Assembly: GCF_000829395.1 (NCBI RefSeq)
Contig: NZ_AP014680.1
Span: 1,364,001-1,428,000, forward strand
Length of the DNA: 64,000 nt
Source: Paucilactobacillus hokkaidonensis JCM 18461
GTDB lineage: Bacteria > Bacillota > Bacilli > Lactobacillales > Lactobacillaceae
Reading direction: 5' to 3'
Made by a program: the position numbers and the translations under genes. The notes below the pieces were generated by a model. It was given only the letters and a program-made list of their open reading frames with translations. It searched no databases and was not told where the DNA came from. Shown here piece by piece: positions 9,641 through 20,141 of the stretch. How positions within the stretch are numbered: the stretch's first letter is position 1; every line of letters starts with the position of its first letter.

Positions 9641-11047
9641 TTAATCAAAGAAGTTATTAAAGAAATTTTTGATTCCCTCAAAACGATCTTTCTTCGGCTG
9701 TTTTTGTTCTGGCTCTTCATCAGTTTCACGAGTTTGCACTTCAGTTGGTTTTTGTCTGTGCTGAGTTTGAGTCTCACGGGCTGCTTGCTTGGTTTCTTGA
9801 GCAGCCTTTTTCCTGGTTCTGCTTGAAACTGTATGTGCTGTTTTATTACCACTTTGTAATTCGACCTTCAGCTCATTATCTGCTAATAATGCTTGCTTGA
9901 TAAGCAGGTCAATATCTACTAAGCCAGCCTCATAACTAGCTAGTGATAACCCCTGTGTAAATCCGGGATGTCGAATACCCATTTGATCTGGCACATAAAC
10001 TCTTGCATTGACACCAAAATGTTGTGATGCTAATTCCGCAACACCCGGAAGGGCCGCTACGCCACCAGTCAACACAATACCACCAGGTAATTCCAACGCT
10101 TTAATATCAGTTAATCGCGCACTAATTCGTTCGAAGATCTGTGATACTCGTGCCTCAATAACTTGGGCCAAATACTGTTCACTAACCTCGGTTGGCTCTT
10201 GTTGTCCAACAACTTCTACTGTAAAAGTATTTGATTCGGAAGCCTGACTAGAGTCAGCGAAACCATAATCACGTTTCAACCGTTCAGCATTTTGTAATGA
10301 AGTGTTTAACACAACTGAAATATCCTTAGTTATGTATTGTCCACCCTCTGCATCAACATATGAAAACTTCAGCTTGTGATCATGAATCACGCTGGTAGTT
10401 GTTTGACCACCACCTAGATCAATCACAATCGTGCCAAAGTCTTGTTCACCATCATTTAAGACATTGGCACCAATTGCTAATGGCGCCACGACCAAATCTC
10501 GAACATTCAATCCTGCCTTTTGAATTGCCTTTTTGGTATTATGAACAACTGTTTTTGGACCAGTGAAAAGTGTTCCATGTAATTCTAATCGAACACCAAC
10601 CATGCCCCGAGGATCTTTTATTTGATCGAAACCATCAACGATAAATTCATCGGCTAATAAGTCAATAACTTCTCGTTCTGGTGGGATGTTTTGTGTCAAA
10701 GCTGCTTTAGCAACATCGACTACATCCTGATCAGTAATTTCTCTTGATTGATTTTGCGAAGCAACTGTTATCATGCCCCGACACTTTTCAATTTTAAGAT
10801 AGTTAGCAGGTAACCCCACAACTACATCTTTAATTTTTACGTTTGATTTTTCCTCTGCTTGAGCAACGGCTTTTGAAATCGCCTGTGCAGTTTTATCAAT
10901 ATCAACGATAATCCCACGGTTCAGTCCAGCAGAAGGTTGATTACCAACCCCAACTACATTTAACTGCCCTTTGACGTTCTCACAAACAATTGCTTTAATC
11001 GAGGTGGTTCCAATATCTAATCCAACGTAGATTCCTGAATTATCCAT
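9641..11047 (-). CDS. ftsA: Cell division protein FtsA
   Basis: A 468-residue actin-like ATPase that anchors FtsZ to the membrane. N-terminal IYVGLDIGTTSIKAIV and internal IVIDLGGGQTTTSV are the ATP phosphate loops. SHS2-type subdomain 1C follows the first loop. The tail is unusually long for FtsA: about 75 residues rich in Arg/Lys/Glu/Gln, then an amphipathic membrane-targeting helix, GIKNFFNNFFD, at the very end. It starts at ATG 11047, after a 143-base gap holding a candidate promoter. The ftsZ start lies 27 bases downstream. Confidence 0.97.
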   Translation of the reverse strand: MDNSGIYVGLDIGTTSIKAIVCENVKGQLNVVGVGNQPSAGLNRGIIVDIDKTAQAISKAVAQAEEKSNVKIKDVVVGLPANYLKIEKCRGMITVASQNQSREITDQDVVDVAKAALTQNIPPEREVIDLLADEFIVDGFDQIKDPRGMVGVRLELHGTLFTGPKTVVHNTKKAIQKAGLNVRDLVVAPLAIGANVLNDGEQDFGTIVIDLGGGQTTTSVIHDHKLKFSYVDAEGGQYITKDISVVLNTSLQNAERLKRDYGFADSSQASESNTFTVEVVGQQEPTEVSEQYLAQVIEARVSQIFERISARLTDIKALELPGGIVLTGGVAALPGVAELASQHFGVNARVYVPDQMGIRHPGFTQGLSLASYEAGLVDIDLLIKQALLADNELKVELQSGNKTAHTVSSRTRKKAAQETKQAARETQTQHRQKPTEVQTRETDEEPEQKQPKKDRFEGIKNFFNNFFD

Positions 11048-11122
11048 GCACGGAACCCTCCTATTTATTTTTATGATGATAACTAAATCGAGTTTTAAAT
11101 ATTTTTATCTTCAACTATAAAG

Positions 11123-11130
11123 ATTTTACC
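11123..11130 (-). promoter_or_regulatory. Candidate extended -10 promoter for ftsA-ftsZ
   Basis: In the 143-base divIB-ftsA gap the minus strand reads TGGTAAAAT, an extended -10 (TG-n-TAAAAT), about 75 bases before the ftsA start. No good -35 is seen 17 bases upstream (TTCGGT). Independent ftsA/ftsZ promoters are common in dcw clusters. This is a candidate only. Confidence 0.4.
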
Positions 11131-11190
11131 ACACTTAACCCGCTCACCGAAAGTCTTTGTCGCCATTTGTCCGCCCCCGTTAACAATTTT

Positions 11191-12045
11191 TTAATGATCT
11201 TTTGTGCCATATGAATATGAATAAGCACCTAATTCAAGATTAACGACTCCATTGGCCGACATTGTCTGGGCAATACTAGGGTAATATGGCATCTTTTTAG
11301 CTAATTTCGAGTACTTGATTAAGATTTCATTACCATCATTCATAAATACACGTAAACGTTGTTCATCATTGTTAGTGGGTTGAAACTTAATTTCAGAAAT
11401 TCCTAACTGAACTGTCTCAGATAGTTGTGAATATTGATTGACTGTCTTTTCCAATATTTTTGTCGATTTAAATCCATCATACACAGGTTGCCCACTTTGA
11501 GGCTGCTTTAACTTATTTTTTTTGACGTGTCCACTTGCTAAAATTGGATAGTAGTAATTATTGCGCTTTAAGTATCCGACAATTTTATTTTCATTTACCG
11601 TTAGTTTAACTTTTTGTGGTCCCGCCATTTTAACTTGGACTTTTTTAATTTCTGGATTAGCTGCCGTAGCATCACGATTAATCTGTTTGCCATGCACTAA
11701 CGTCTGCCACATAAAGTTACCCTTTTTTATTTTAGTTGCAGTTAATATACCTTGACGATCAACCTGTTTATTGCCAACAATTGTTATCTGATCAACTTTG
11801 CTAATTGGAGACACCAAGTAAACCATGATCAACAAAATAATTCCAAAAACAAATATTAAACTACCTGCTCGCAATGTTGTTGCCCAATGTCGTTGTTTTT
11901 TTAAATTCGGTAGTTTGTTACCAATTGGATTACGACTTCTGTCATGGTGCAAACGAGAATTACTGTTTAAGTCATGTTCTGCATCAATTTTAGCAAGTCT
12001 CTTTGCATATTTTTGTTGATCCTTCTTTGACCCATGTTTACTCAT
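11191..12045 (-). CDS. divIB: Cell division protein DivIB/FtsQ
   Basis: 284 residues from ATG 12045 (GGAGG seven bases upstream; an in-frame GTG two codons earlier abuts the site). The cytoplasmic N-terminus is basic (about 55 residues). One membrane helix follows (about residues 58-80, GSLIFVFGIILLIMVYLV). The extracytoplasmic part starts with a POTRA domain (KVDQITIVGNKQVDRQGIL) and ends in the FtsQ/DivIB domain with NLELGAYSYSYG. It scaffolds the divisome with FtsL and DivIC. It sits between murG and ftsA, as usual. Confidence 0.95.
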   Translation of the reverse strand: MSKHGSKKDQQKYAKRLAKIDAEHDLNSNSRLHHDRSRNPIGNKLPNLKKQRHWATTLRAGSLIFVFGIILLIMVYLVSPISKVDQITIVGNKQVDRQGILTATKIKKGNFMWQTLVHGKQINRDATAANPEIKKVQVKMAGPQKVKLTVNENKIVGYLKRNNYYYPILASGHVKKNKLKQPQSGQPVYDGFKSTKILEKTVNQYSQLSETVQLGISEIKFQPTNNDEQRLRVFMNDGNEILIKYSKLAKKMPYYPSIAQTMSANGVVNLELGAYSYSYGTKDH

Positions 12046-12073
12046 CTGCACACCTCCAATCGATAACTAATCT

Positions 12074-13174
12074 TTATTTAACATCCTGCTGTGCTTTCTT
12101 TAATAATTTAATTAATCGATCAGCAGCATCATCAATCCCCATATTTTTGGCCGCAATTGCCATTTGTGATCTGGTTGCCTCATTTTGCATCAACTTGTCT
12201 GCAGCTTTAACCAATGTCTGCCCCGTTAATTGATCTTCAGTAATCATTTCAGCAGCATTTTGATCAACTAAAGCCTGTGCATTCTTAAATTGATGATTAG
12301 CAGTAACATACGGACTTGGAATTAAAATTGATGGGATTCCTAGCGCAGTTATCTCAGCAATACTTGTTGCACCTGCACGGCCAACAATCACGTCAACTTT
12401 AGGAAGCATCTCAGGCATATTACTAATATATGGGCTAATGACAATATTTGAGTTAACACTAACATGTTGTAGTTGATGCTGAACCAGATCATAACGTTTT
12501 TGCCCTGTTGCAAATACTACCTGATAGTCACGTTTGTTGAATTCTGGAATTGCTTCAACAACACTTGTATTGATTTTAGGGGCCCCTTGACTACCACCAA
12601 AAATCATCATTGTTGGTTTTTGATTATCTAATCCAATTTCATCCCAGTTAAAGTTACTAGTACTATTAGCAACTTGCTGTGCCCGCGGATTGCCTGTCAT
12701 CGTCACATTTTCAATTGGAAACTGATCTCTAGCTGCTTCAAATGAGATTCCAATTTCATTCACAAACCGACTCAAAAATTTATTGGTAACTCCCACGACA
12801 CTATTTTGTTCATGAATCACTGTTGGCACATGCATTTTGGCGGCAGCATATAAAACAGCTCCACTAACATAACCACCAGTACCCAAAACAACATCTGGTT
12901 TAAAATCACGCACCATTTTTTTGGCATCCCGAATACTCTTCAAAAATAGGTAAACTGTTTTTATGTTATCCAATGATAAGGATCTTTTGAATCCTTGAAT
13001 TTTAATTATTTTAAAATCAATATTAGCTGCTGGAACAATTTTATCTTCCAGTCCCCGATGAGTTCCTACGTAGAGAATTTCAGTTGTCGGTTCAAGTTGT
13101 TTTAATCGTTCAATCAAGGCTAAGGCAGGATAAATGTGACCACCTGTTCCACCGCCTGAAACCATCAATCGCAT
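12074..13174 (-). CDS. murG: UDP-GlcNAc:lipid I N-acetylglucosaminyltransferase MurG
   Basis: 366 residues, the usual length. The N-terminal loop [16 protein letters not shown] and the second glycine-rich loop in the C-terminal lobe ([11 protein letters not shown]) mark the GT-B fold. [13 protein letters not shown] is the UDP-binding signature. MurG adds GlcNAc to lipid I on the inner membrane face, giving lipid II. Its ATG overlaps the murD stop by one base (TAATG-type junction), so translation is probably coupled. Confidence 0.97.
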   Translation of the reverse strand: MRLMVSGGGTGGHIYPALALIERLKQLEPTTEILYVGTHRGLEDKIVPAANIDFKIIKIQGFKRSLSLDNIKTVYLFLKSIRDAKKMVRDFKPDVVLGTGGYVSGAVLYAAAKMHVPTVIHEQNSVVGVTNKFLSRFVNEIGISFEAARDQFPIENVTMTGNPRAQQVANSTSNFNWDEIGLDNQKPTMMIFGGSQGAPKINTSVVEAIPEFNKRDYQVVFATGQKRYDLVQHQLQHVSVNSNIVISPYISNMPEMLPKVDVIVGRAGATSIAEITALGIPSILIPSPYVTANHQFKNAQALVDQNAAEMITEDQLTGQTLVKAADKLMQNEATRSQMAIAAKNMGIDDAADRLIKLLKKAQQDVK

Positions 13175-14547
13175 TATTCTTCCTTCTTTCCCGTTAATTG
13201 TTCAACTGCTTTAATATAAGTATCCCCACGAACCTCAAAATTAGGGAATTGATCCCAGCTAGCATTCGCAGGCGAAAGCAAGATCACATCGCCAGCTTCA
13301 CTATATTTAACCGCCAACGGTACACCTGTAGTGCAATCCTTCGTAGATACAATATGGGTAACCCCAGCTTGTTTAGCAGCGTCAGCCAATTTATCAGCTG
13401 CCTCACCAAATAAGATAATTGCCTTAACGTGTTCTCTAAACGCTGGTATTAATTTTTCAAAAGTGTACCCTCGATCTAATCCACCGGCCAGTAAGATAAC
13501 TGGTTGCTGAAATCCTTTCAATGCCATTTGCGTTGCTTCAATATCAGTTGCCTTAGAATCATTGTAAAATTGGCGGCCATTATCTTCCAACACAAATTGC
13601 ATTCGATGGCGGACGCCTCCAAATGTTTTTAAAACATGCACAATATTTTCTGTGGTAATTCCCTGTATCTTAGCAACAGCAATGGCTGCTAGTGCATTTT
13701 CAATATTATGATCGCCCACAACTTTAATTTCAGCCGCATTCATAATTAACTCATCGCGCCAATATAGTTTTCCATCGCTTTCATATGCTCCTGATTTTGA
13801 TTTGCCGAGGCGAGAAAATGGAATAACCTGCGCTTTAGTTTGTTTGCTTAGTTCCTGCCATTCAGAATTATCCCAATTAATTACTAAATAATCACTGTTA
13901 GTTTGATTGGCAGTGATTTTCATTTTTGCGTTAACATAGTTAGCCCTTGTTTTATGGTAATCTAAGTGATTAGAAAATATATTAGTAATAACCGCAATAT
14001 GGGGCCGCAACGTTTTAGTTCCCACTAATTGAAAGCTAGATAATTCAACAACAATTGTATCATTAGAATCTGTTTTCTGAACTACCTGACTAATTGGAAT
14101 CCCAATATTACCAGCATCAAACACTTTATTTTCAGCCTGACGGGTTAGCATTTTAGTAATCATTGTTGTTGTCGTCGTTTTACCATTACTACCAGTAACA
14201 CCAACTAATGTCCCATCAAAAAGCGTTGCTGCAACTTCAACATCTGTAATAACAGGTACTTTTCGCTCAATAAAACCGGCAACAAGCGGATTATCATAGG
14301 GAATTCCTGGATTTTTTACGACTAATTCAAATTGCTCATCTAGCAAAGATAGTGGATGAGAACCCGTAATTACTTTAATCCCTAATTTTTCTAAACCAAT
14401 AATTTGTTGATTATCTGATGGCTTTTGTTTGTCATTGATAGTTACATTTGCCCCAAGTTTAACTAACAGTTTGGCCACGCTGGCACCACTTTTACCTAAA
14501 CCGATGACTAATATCTTTTTATTTTGATAATTACTACCCTGTTTCAT
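13174..14547 (-). CDS. murD: UDP-MurNAc-L-alanine:D-glutamate ligase
   Basis: 457 residues from ATG 14547, with AAGGAG seven bases upstream. The ATP loop [14 protein letters not shown] lies near residue 118. The Mur-ligase central and C-terminal domains are complete (FYNDSKATD and [12 protein letters not shown] are the hallmark stretches). It adds D-Glu to UDP-MurNAc-Ala in the cytoplasm. It lies between mraY and murG in the dcw operon. Confidence 0.97.
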   Translation of the reverse strand: MKQGSNYQNKKILVIGLGKSGASVAKLLVKLGANVTINDKQKPSDNQQIIGLEKLGIKVITGSHPLSLLDEQFELVVKNPGIPYDNPLVAGFIERKVPVITDVEVAATLFDGTLVGVTGSNGKTTTTTMITKMLTRQAENKVFDAGNIGIPISQVVQKTDSNDTIVVELSSFQLVGTKTLRPHIAVITNIFSNHLDYHKTRANYVNAKMKITANQTNSDYLVINWDNSEWQELSKQTKAQVIPFSRLGKSKSGAYESDGKLYWRDELIMNAAEIKVVGDHNIENALAAIAVAKIQGITTENIVHVLKTFGGVRHRMQFVLEDNGRQFYNDSKATDIEATQMALKGFQQPVILLAGGLDRGYTFEKLIPAFREHVKAIILFGEAADKLADAAKQAGVTHIVSTKDCTTGVPLAVKYSEAGDVILLSPANASWDQFPNFEVRGDTYIKAVEQLTGKKEE

Positions 14548-14558
14548 TTTGCCACTCC

Positions 14559-15521
14559 TTAGTGATTAGTTAACCATAGTAGACCTAGCGTTAGTACCGA
14601 TCCAATTGCCCCAATTGTCCAGAATACATAGTCGATTTTCCATTCACTCCAGCCAGACATTTCGAAATGATGATGAATTGGGCTCATTTTAAAAATTCGT
14701 TTACCAGTTAATTTAAATGAAGCTACCTGCAAAATAACACTAGCTGTTTCAATCACGTAAATAATTCCAATTAGAAGTAACGAAAATTCGTGATGTAAAA
14801 TTAAAGCAACGGCTGCTAGCGCACCACCCAATGCTAATGAGCCCATGTCTCCCATGAAAATTTTAGCAGGCTTATGGTTGAATGGAAAGAATCCTGCTAA
14901 GGCCCCCACGATTGCTAGACAAAACAATGCCACATCATACTGATGTTGATAAATTGCAATTACAAAATATGTTAAAAATGAAATAATGGCTAGTCCTGAT
15001 ACAAGACCATCAAGGCCATCAGTTAAGTTAACCGCATTTGAAAATCCGACCAACCAAAAGATAATGAAAATTCCGTATAACCAGCCAAGTTGCCAGTTAC
15101 CAAATCCCATTTGGAAGCCCTCATGTTGATAAATCACAGCAAAAATCAATGCCACAATCACCTGTGCCAATGCTTTTTGCCAAGGTTTGAAGCCTTCATT
15201 TTGATGCTGAAAAATTTTAATACTATCATCCCACATACCAATGAGACCGTACATAACGAGTGTAAACAGTAATGCCCATAGTGTGTTGGTTAGCCAGCCT
15301 TGCAATATTGCCACCCAAATTGATGTAATGACACTAGCCAAGATGAATAACGAACCACCCATTGTAGGTGTCCCAGATTTTGCAGCATGCCATTTAGGAC
15401 CAACTTCGCGAATTTGTTGGCCTTCTTTTTTCGCTCTAAAATAGCGAATCAAAAACGGCATCAAAATAAACGTTATTAAAAACGCACTAATTAATGTTAG
15501 ACAAATTATTAAAATATTCAT
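14559..15521 (-). CDS. mraY: Phospho-MurNAc-pentapeptide transferase MraY
   Basis: A 320-residue polytopic membrane enzyme with about ten hydrophobic helices. The active-site aspartates are visible in MWDDSIKI and in [10 protein letters not shown], and the SPIHHHFE histidine loop lies near the C-terminus. It transfers phospho-MurNAc-pentapeptide to undecaprenyl phosphate, giving lipid I. It starts 25 bases after the penicillin-binding protein gene and lies 11 bases before murD. Confidence 0.97.
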   Translation of the reverse strand: MNILIICLTLISAFLITFILMPFLIRYFRAKKEGQQIREVGPKWHAAKSGTPTMGGSLFILASVITSIWVAILQGWLTNTLWALLFTLVMYGLIGMWDDSIKIFQHQNEGFKPWQKALAQVIVALIFAVIYQHEGFQMGFGNWQLGWLYGIFIIFWLVGFSNAVNLTDGLDGLVSGLAIISFLTYFVIAIYQHQYDVALFCLAIVGALAGFFPFNHKPAKIFMGDMGSLALGGALAAVALILHHEFSLLLIGIIYVIETASVILQVASFKLTGKRIFKMSPIHHHFEMSGWSEWKIDYVFWTIGAIGSVLTLGLLWLTNH

Positions 15522-15545
15522 ATTAAAATAGTCCTACCTTGTCAC

Positions 15546-17708
15546 TTATTTTTGATGGTACACAACTGTAATTGCCTGGCCCTTATTAATTTTTTCTCCA
15601 GACTTAATGCTCTGTTTCTTAACAAAGCCACTCCCACTATTAGTGATATCCAACCCAGTTAATTGTCCAAACTTGTTCACTTGTGCCTGCGACCAATCAG
15701 TCATATCTGGCATTGTAGCCTGTCCTCCAGTTGTCAGAAAAACTCGGCTATTGACCATGACAGTTTGTTTGGTCTTTACTGATTGGGCAGTAACATCATT
15801 TCTATTTCCAATCACAGTTACTTGTAATTTTTTGGCCATTAATGTTTGTTGTGCCACTGTTGTTGTTTTACCAACTACGTTCGGCACTTTGACAACTCCA
15901 GTTTGCTTTTGGTTGGCTAATTTGGACTGATCCAAAGCTTGCTTCATAACTGATTTAAACACAGTCGCCATATAAGCTTCGGCCGACTGAGTCGTATTTT
16001 GCGGTTTTTTCAATGTAATATACATAATGTATTTCGGATTTTTAGCTGGTGCCATCCCCACAAATGAGTACACATAATCGTTAGATCCAGTTTCATATCC
16101 ACCAGATCCTCCAATTTGCGCAGTTCCAGTTTTACCGGCAACTCGGTAACCATCAATCTTATATTTGCCACCAGTTCCTTTATCTGCATAAATAACATCT
16201 TGCATATACTTACGAACCTGTTGGGCAGTCTTTTTACTAATTGGTTGGCTGATTACCTTTTTATGATTTTTGGTAACTACTTTATTCGTATCTGGATCAA
16301 CAATTTTATTAATATAGTATGGTTTTAACATTTTACCGTTATTTGCAATTGCAGTAAACCCTTGCATCATTTGCATAGAGGTAACCGTAATCCCCTGACC
16401 AAAAGCCGTATTAGCTTGTTCCAAGGCTCCTTTAAATGGAGTTGCTCCAGTTGCCTCATTGGCCAACCCTGAATTAGTTGACTGGAGAAAGCCAAACTTT
16501 TTCAGATACTTTTTCCAGGTAGTTGCCCCCATTGTATTTTCTAGATGAGCCATTGCAACATTACTTGACCGTTCGAAGCCTTCACGATAGGTAATTGATC
16601 CCCATCCAGTTGGATTCCAATCAGTTACCTTGCCACCCCCAATTTCATAACTACCAGAATCATAATAGGCATTCGGATTAAAATTACCGGAATTAATAGC
16701 AGCAGCAATCGTAAAGACTTTCATCGTTGATCCTGGCTCAAATGCATCTTCAACTAAAGTATTACGCCATACCTTGTTCAGCCCTACTTTTGTATCTGCA
16801 TTAAAAGTAGGCCGTTGTGTCGCAGCCACAATTGCACCAGTTTTAGCATTCATTACAATTGCATTCATCGAAGTTGCCTTAGATGCATTCTCCGCAGCAC
16901 TCATTTGGCTTTCCAATAACGTCTGCAATTTGTTATCAAATGTTGTGTAGATATCATCGCCATTTTGCGCTTTTTTTGGTGTTTGCTGTGAATCATTTAT
17001 TTGATAGCCAGATGTATCTTGTTTAACTTTTTTTACACCATTAACCCCGGTTAATTGCTTGTTAAACGCTAATTCAATCCCCATTTGGCCAACAAGAGTT
17101 GTCTTACCAGTTTTTTCGCTTGTTTGTGCTTGTGCAATACCAATAACCTGGGATGCAAATGTACCATTAGGATACTCGCGAGCCGGTGATGCCACAAAAT
17201 TGATACCTTTCAAATGTTTGGCTTCAATAGCCTGTTTGGTTGCAACTGAAATATTGGTTCCCGCACTACCAAACTCTACCTGAAAAATATTAGGTTTGCT
17301 TGGTGACAAAGCTTTTAATGCTTTAGCCTTTGAAATTGACAGGTTTTGCGATAATACAGTGGCCACTTTCTGTTTATTGGTAACATATAGTGGCTTGCCA
17401 CTGGTCGATTTTTGACTATGATCAATTACAGCATAAATCGAGTATGTACTGGTATCTTCAGCAATCGCCTTACCCGAAGCATCGTAAATTGTCCCTCGTT
17501 TAGCCGTAATTGTTTGCTTTTGGGTATACAATTTCTCCGCGCTACTTTTTAAATTAACATTCTTAACATCTTTAAAAATACCAATATACGCAAAACGAAC
17601 GATTAACAGCACAAACAACGCCATCACAATGAAAAACAGCCACTGGCCGAAAATTTTGCGATTTTTTCTAGTTTTGCTACTACTCGTTCGTTTTGAATGA
17701 TTATTCAT
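15546..17708 (-). CDS. ftsI: Division penicillin-binding protein (PBP2x-like) with PASTA domains
   Basis: A 720-residue class B PBP. A short basic cytoplasmic tail is followed by one membrane helix (about residues 24-46) and a PBP dimerisation region with RGTIYDASG. The transpeptidase domain has STMK (catalytic Ser327), SSN at 381-383, and KTG starting at residue 526. Two PASTA domains close the chain (from about residue 600: VKVPNVVGKTTTVAQQTL, and then TMPDMTDWSQAQVNKF), as in PBP2x. It crosslinks septal peptidoglycan. Its ATG abuts the ftsL stop. Gene names differ between species (pbp2x, penA, ftsI). Confidence 0.95.
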   Translation of the reverse strand: MNNHSKRTSSSKTRKNRKIFGQWLFFIVMALFVLLIVRFAYIGIFKDVKNVNLKSSAEKLYTQKQTITAKRGTIYDASGKAIAEDTSTYSIYAVIDHSQKSTSGKPLYVTNKQKVATVLSQNLSISKAKALKALSPSKPNIFQVEFGSAGTNISVATKQAIEAKHLKGINFVASPAREYPNGTFASQVIGIAQAQTSEKTGKTTLVGQMGIELAFNKQLTGVNGVKKVKQDTSGYQINDSQQTPKKAQNGDDIYTTFDNKLQTLLESQMSAAENASKATSMNAIVMNAKTGAIVAATQRPTFNADTKVGLNKVWRNTLVEDAFEPGSTMKVFTIAAAINSGNFNPNAYYDSGSYEIGGGKVTDWNPTGWGSITYREGFERSSNVAMAHLENTMGATTWKKYLKKFGFLQSTNSGLANEATGATPFKGALEQANTAFGQGITVTSMQMMQGFTAIANNGKMLKPYYINKIVDPDTNKVVTKNHKKVISQPISKKTAQQVRKYMQDVIYADKGTGGKYKIDGYRVAGKTGTAQIGGSGGYETGSNDYVYSFVGMAPAKNPKYIMYITLKKPQNTTQSAEAYMATVFKSVMKQALDQSKLANQKQTGVVKVPNVVGKTTTVAQQTLMAKKLQVTVIGNRNDVTAQSVKTKQTVMVNSRVFLTTGGQATMPDMTDWSQAQVNKFGQLTGLDITNSGSGFVKKQSIKSGEKINKGQAITVVYHQK

Positions 17709-18097
17709 TACTTATTAACGTTCCTTATATCAGTATTCGAAATTGTTAAGCCATTTTTTTGAGCTACCTTCTCTAGGTGTGATTGACTTGTTAACTCATT
17801 AATTACTTGTCGGGTGCTTGTGTTGCTGCTACCAACCTTTGTAATATTTGCGTTAACATTTTGCAGTTGATGCTGCGTATTTGTAACTGAAATTTTGGTA
17901 GCGACTAACATTATCATCATGCATGTTAACACTAAACTACAGCCACTTACTAGTACTTTTTCAAATTTCGACCAGGTAATCTTATTAGGCAAAGTCGTTG
18001 GAACAGGTGTATGTATTGGTTGTTGCTTGGGTTGTGCAATTTGAGCCGCTTCATTTGTTTGTTCAACTGTCAGTTGTTCAGCTGCATTTTGTGCCAT
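17708..18097 (-). CDS. ftsL: Cell division protein FtsL
   Basis: 129 residues from ATG 18097 (MAQNAAEQ). An upstream GTG at 18106 overlaps the AAGGAAAG site and is rejected. A cytoplasmic Gln/Pro-rich head of about 50 residues precedes one membrane helix (VLVSGCSLVLTCMMIMLVA). A short extracellular leucine-zipper-like coil (TQHQLQNVNANITKV) follows. The size, topology and position between rsmH and the PBP gene identify it, since the primary sequence is poorly conserved in this family. It partners DivIB and DivIC. Confidence 0.9.
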   Translation of the reverse strand: MAQNAAEQLTVEQTNEAAQIAQPKQQPIHTPVPTTLPNKITWSKFEKVLVSGCSLVLTCMMIMLVATKISVTNTQHQLQNVNANITKVGSSNTSTRQVINELTSQSHLEKVAQKNGLTISNTDIRNVNK

Positions 18098-18126
18098 GAT
18101 AATCACTTTCCTTACATTTTATTTTA

Positions 18127-19074
18127 TTATTTAACTTTTTCAATAATTCTCAGTTTAGCGCTGTGGGCTCGGCGATTATTTTCTAACTCTAATTTGCCGG
18201 GTAGAATAGGCTTTTTATTAATTAGTTTAAAACCAGGTTGCATCTCAGTAGGAACCACCGGCAACCCGGCTGGAACATCTTGCAAAGTTGTTTTTTCTCG
18301 AAATAAGGCTTTTACTAATCGATCTTCCAACGATTGAAAGGTAATCACGCTAATTCTTCCACCAACATTTAGCATTGATAATGCTTGCTCCAGTGACTCT
18401 TCCAGTGCACCAAGCTCATCATTAACCGCAATTCTGATGGCCTGAAAACTTTTTTTAGCCGGATGGCCGCCATGTCTTCTGGTTGCGGCTGGAATTGCAT
18501 CCTTAACTAATTGTGCCAATTCTAATGTAGTCTCAATTGGAGCTTCGTTACGTTGCCGTTCAATTGAACGAGCAATCGGCTTAGCAAATTTTTCTTCACC
18601 ATACCGATTTAGAATTTGGACTAGCTTAGCATATGGCCATTCGTTGACTACTATTTTGGCATTTAGCTCTTGATTCTGATTCATTCGCATATCAAGCGGA
18701 GCATCATATTGATAGCTAAATCCACGCTGAGCATCATCAAATTGTGGCGACGAAACTCCCAAATCATAAACAATGCCGTCAAAGTTAATAACACTTTGCT
18801 CTTGTAAAGCATCTTGTAATTCTCGAAAGTTACGTTGAACAAACGTTACTTGCTTCGTTTTTAAATATGATGCCAGGTGATCTTGGTTATAGTCAATTGC
18901 GGTTTGATCTTGATCAAACGCATACAAGTGACCACCGGCAGTTAAGCGTTTTAAAATCTGTTCACTATGACCGCCACCACCAAGCGTCGCATCAACATAG
19001 ATTCCACCGGGCTTAATATTCAGGCCAGCAACCGCCTCATTTAATAACACTGTAACGTGATTAAATTCAGCCAT
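18127..19074 (-). CDS. rsmH: 16S rRNA (cytosine(1402)-N4)-methyltransferase
   Basis: 315 residues from ATG 19074 ([15 protein letters not shown]). The upstream TTG at 19080 is too near the GGGGG site. SAM-binding motif I is [16 protein letters not shown]. The family-typical [16 protein letters not shown] and [16 protein letters not shown] stretches are present. It N4-methylates C1402 in the decoding centre of 16S rRNA. It is second in the dcw operon, behind mraZ, which regulates it in other bacteria. Confidence 0.97.
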   Translation of the reverse strand: MAEFNHVTVLLNEAVAGLNIKPGGIYVDATLGGGGHSEQILKRLTAGGHLYAFDQDQTAIDYNQDHLASYLKTKQVTFVQRNFRELQDALQEQSVINFDGIVYDLGVSSPQFDDAQRGFSYQYDAPLDMRMNQNQELNAKIVVNEWPYAKLVQILNRYGEEKFAKPIARSIERQRNEAPIETTLELAQLVKDAIPAATRRHGGHPAKKSFQAIRIAVNDELGALEESLEQALSMLNVGGRISVITFQSLEDRLVKALFREKTTLQDVPAGLPVVPTEMQPGFKLINKKPILPGKLELENNRRAHSAKLRIIEKVK

Positions 19075-19094
19075 TGTCAATCCCCCTCATATTG

Positions 19095-19523
19095 TTATAA
19101 TCCGAAATCCATTTTTTCAGCAATTTCATCAAAATTGTCTTCTGCTTCATCGGCAAAACTATTCCAGCGATCTTCGCTCCAAATTTCAATTCGATCAGAA
19201 ACACCAACCACAACACACTTTTTATCGAGTGCGGCATGGGTTCGTAATGCAGCCGGCAAATTAATCCTTCCCTGCTTATCGAACTCACACTCCGTTGCTG
19301 CTGAATAAAAGAAGCGAACAAATGCACGTGCATCTTTTTTAGTTAATGGCAATTCCTTTAGCTTAGCTTCTAGCACTTGCCATTCATCTAGTGAGTAGCC
19401 AAACAGGCAGCCATCCATTCCTCGGGTAACAATAAACTGTGTTCCCAATTGTTCGCGAAACTTAGCTGGGATGATTAATCGTCCTTTGGTGTCAACTGTA
19501 TGTGAAAATTCTCCCATAAACAC
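19095..19523 (-). CDS. mraZ: Transcriptional regulator MraZ
   Basis: 142 residues from GTG 19523 ([16 protein letters not shown]). A very strong site, AAAGGGGGTGA, lies nine bases upstream, and MFMGE is the usual family N-terminus, so GTG is preferred over the ATG two codons later. Two AbrB-like swapped-hairpin repeats are visible, each with a DxKGR/DKQGR loop ([13 protein letters not shown] and [13 protein letters not shown]). MraZ forms ring oligomers and binds repeated boxes upstream of its own operon. Three such boxes lie 40-66 bases upstream. Confidence 0.96.
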   Translation of the reverse strand: MFMGEFSHTVDTKGRLIIPAKFREQLGTQFIVTRGMDGCLFGYSLDEWQVLEAKLKELPLTKKDARAFVRFFYSAATECEFDKQGRINLPAALRTHAALDKKCVVVGVSDRIEIWSEDRWNSFADEAEDNFDEIAEKMDFGL

Positions 19524-19563
19524 GACTAATCACCCCCTTTACTAGTACTTACAAATAAGTTTA

Positions 19564-19588
19564 CCACAATTACCCACAATCCACCACA
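19564..19588 (-). promoter_or_regulatory. MraZ operator: three TGTGG boxes at 10-bp spacing
   Basis: The minus strand has TGTGG at 19584-19588, 19574-19578 and 19564-19568, each separated by exactly five bases. The 10-bp period puts all boxes on one helix face. Enterobacterial MraZ binds TGGG-type repeats with five-base spacers upstream of mraZ, so this fits autoregulation. The two A/T-rich stretches on either side may hold the promoter, but I cannot fix -35 and -10 elements. Confidence 0.8.
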
Positions 19589-19610
19589 AAATTTAAAAAA
19601 TTAATATTAA

Positions 19611-19652
19611 TCAAAAAAATAGTAGTGTTTCTATTGAAAGAAACACTACTAT
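19611..19652 (-). terminator. Intrinsic terminator between the DUF3397 gene and mraZ
   Basis: A perfect 14-bp stem (19619-19632 with 19639-19652) has a six-base loop. On the minus strand a run of seven T follows. It ends the DUF3397 transcript before the dcw operon. Confidence 0.85.
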
Positions 19653-19688
19653 CTCAACTTTTAGCGATTAACTTTTGGAAGTGGGGCA

Positions 19689-20042
19689 CTATCCCATAAA
19701 TCGATAAAAAATTGAACAAAGATACGCAATCGTGGTGTAAACAACACTAAAGCGCCAAAAAACTGGAAAAAATTGACGGTATAAGAACTCTTTTTTTATG
19801 ATAACCTGTCCTAGGACAATTAAAATACTGATTGACATCCAACCAATTACCATGTACAAAAACCAATTGAGAGACAAATTAAGAGCACTCAAATATACTG
19901 TAATTAGCGGCCAAAAATCATAATACCTTAATCGACTAGGCCAAAATCGATGCAACACACGCCTAATTAGTGCGATAATAATTGAAATTAAAATTAAAAT
20001 TAACAATTGAATTGGCAAATTATTTAGTTTCACAAATTTCAC
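19689..20042 (-). CDS. DUF3397 family membrane protein
   Basis: 117 residues with four predicted membrane helices separated by basic loops (Arg-rich RRVLHRFWPSRLRYYDFWP between helices 1 and 2). The size, topology and position directly upstream of mraZ match the DUF3397 family of lactobacilli and enterococci. The start is uncertain: GTG 20042 has no clear site, while an in-frame GTG at 20033 has a weak AGAGAG eight bases upstream. It is transcribed away from the neighbouring plus-strand corA. No function is known. Confidence 0.8.
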   Translation of the reverse strand: MKFVKLNNLPIQLLILILISIIIALIRRVLHRFWPSRLRYYDFWPLITVYLSALNLSLNWFLYMVIGWMSISILIVLGQVIIKKEFLYRQFFPVFWRFSVVYTTIAYLCSIFYRFMG

Positions 20043-20141
20043 TCTCTCGTTTATACTTTAGTTAACTTAAACATTATAAAAAAATACACGCAACTATTCA
20101 ATCGAAAATTAGAATTTAGAATAAGAAATGAGGTGAACTTA

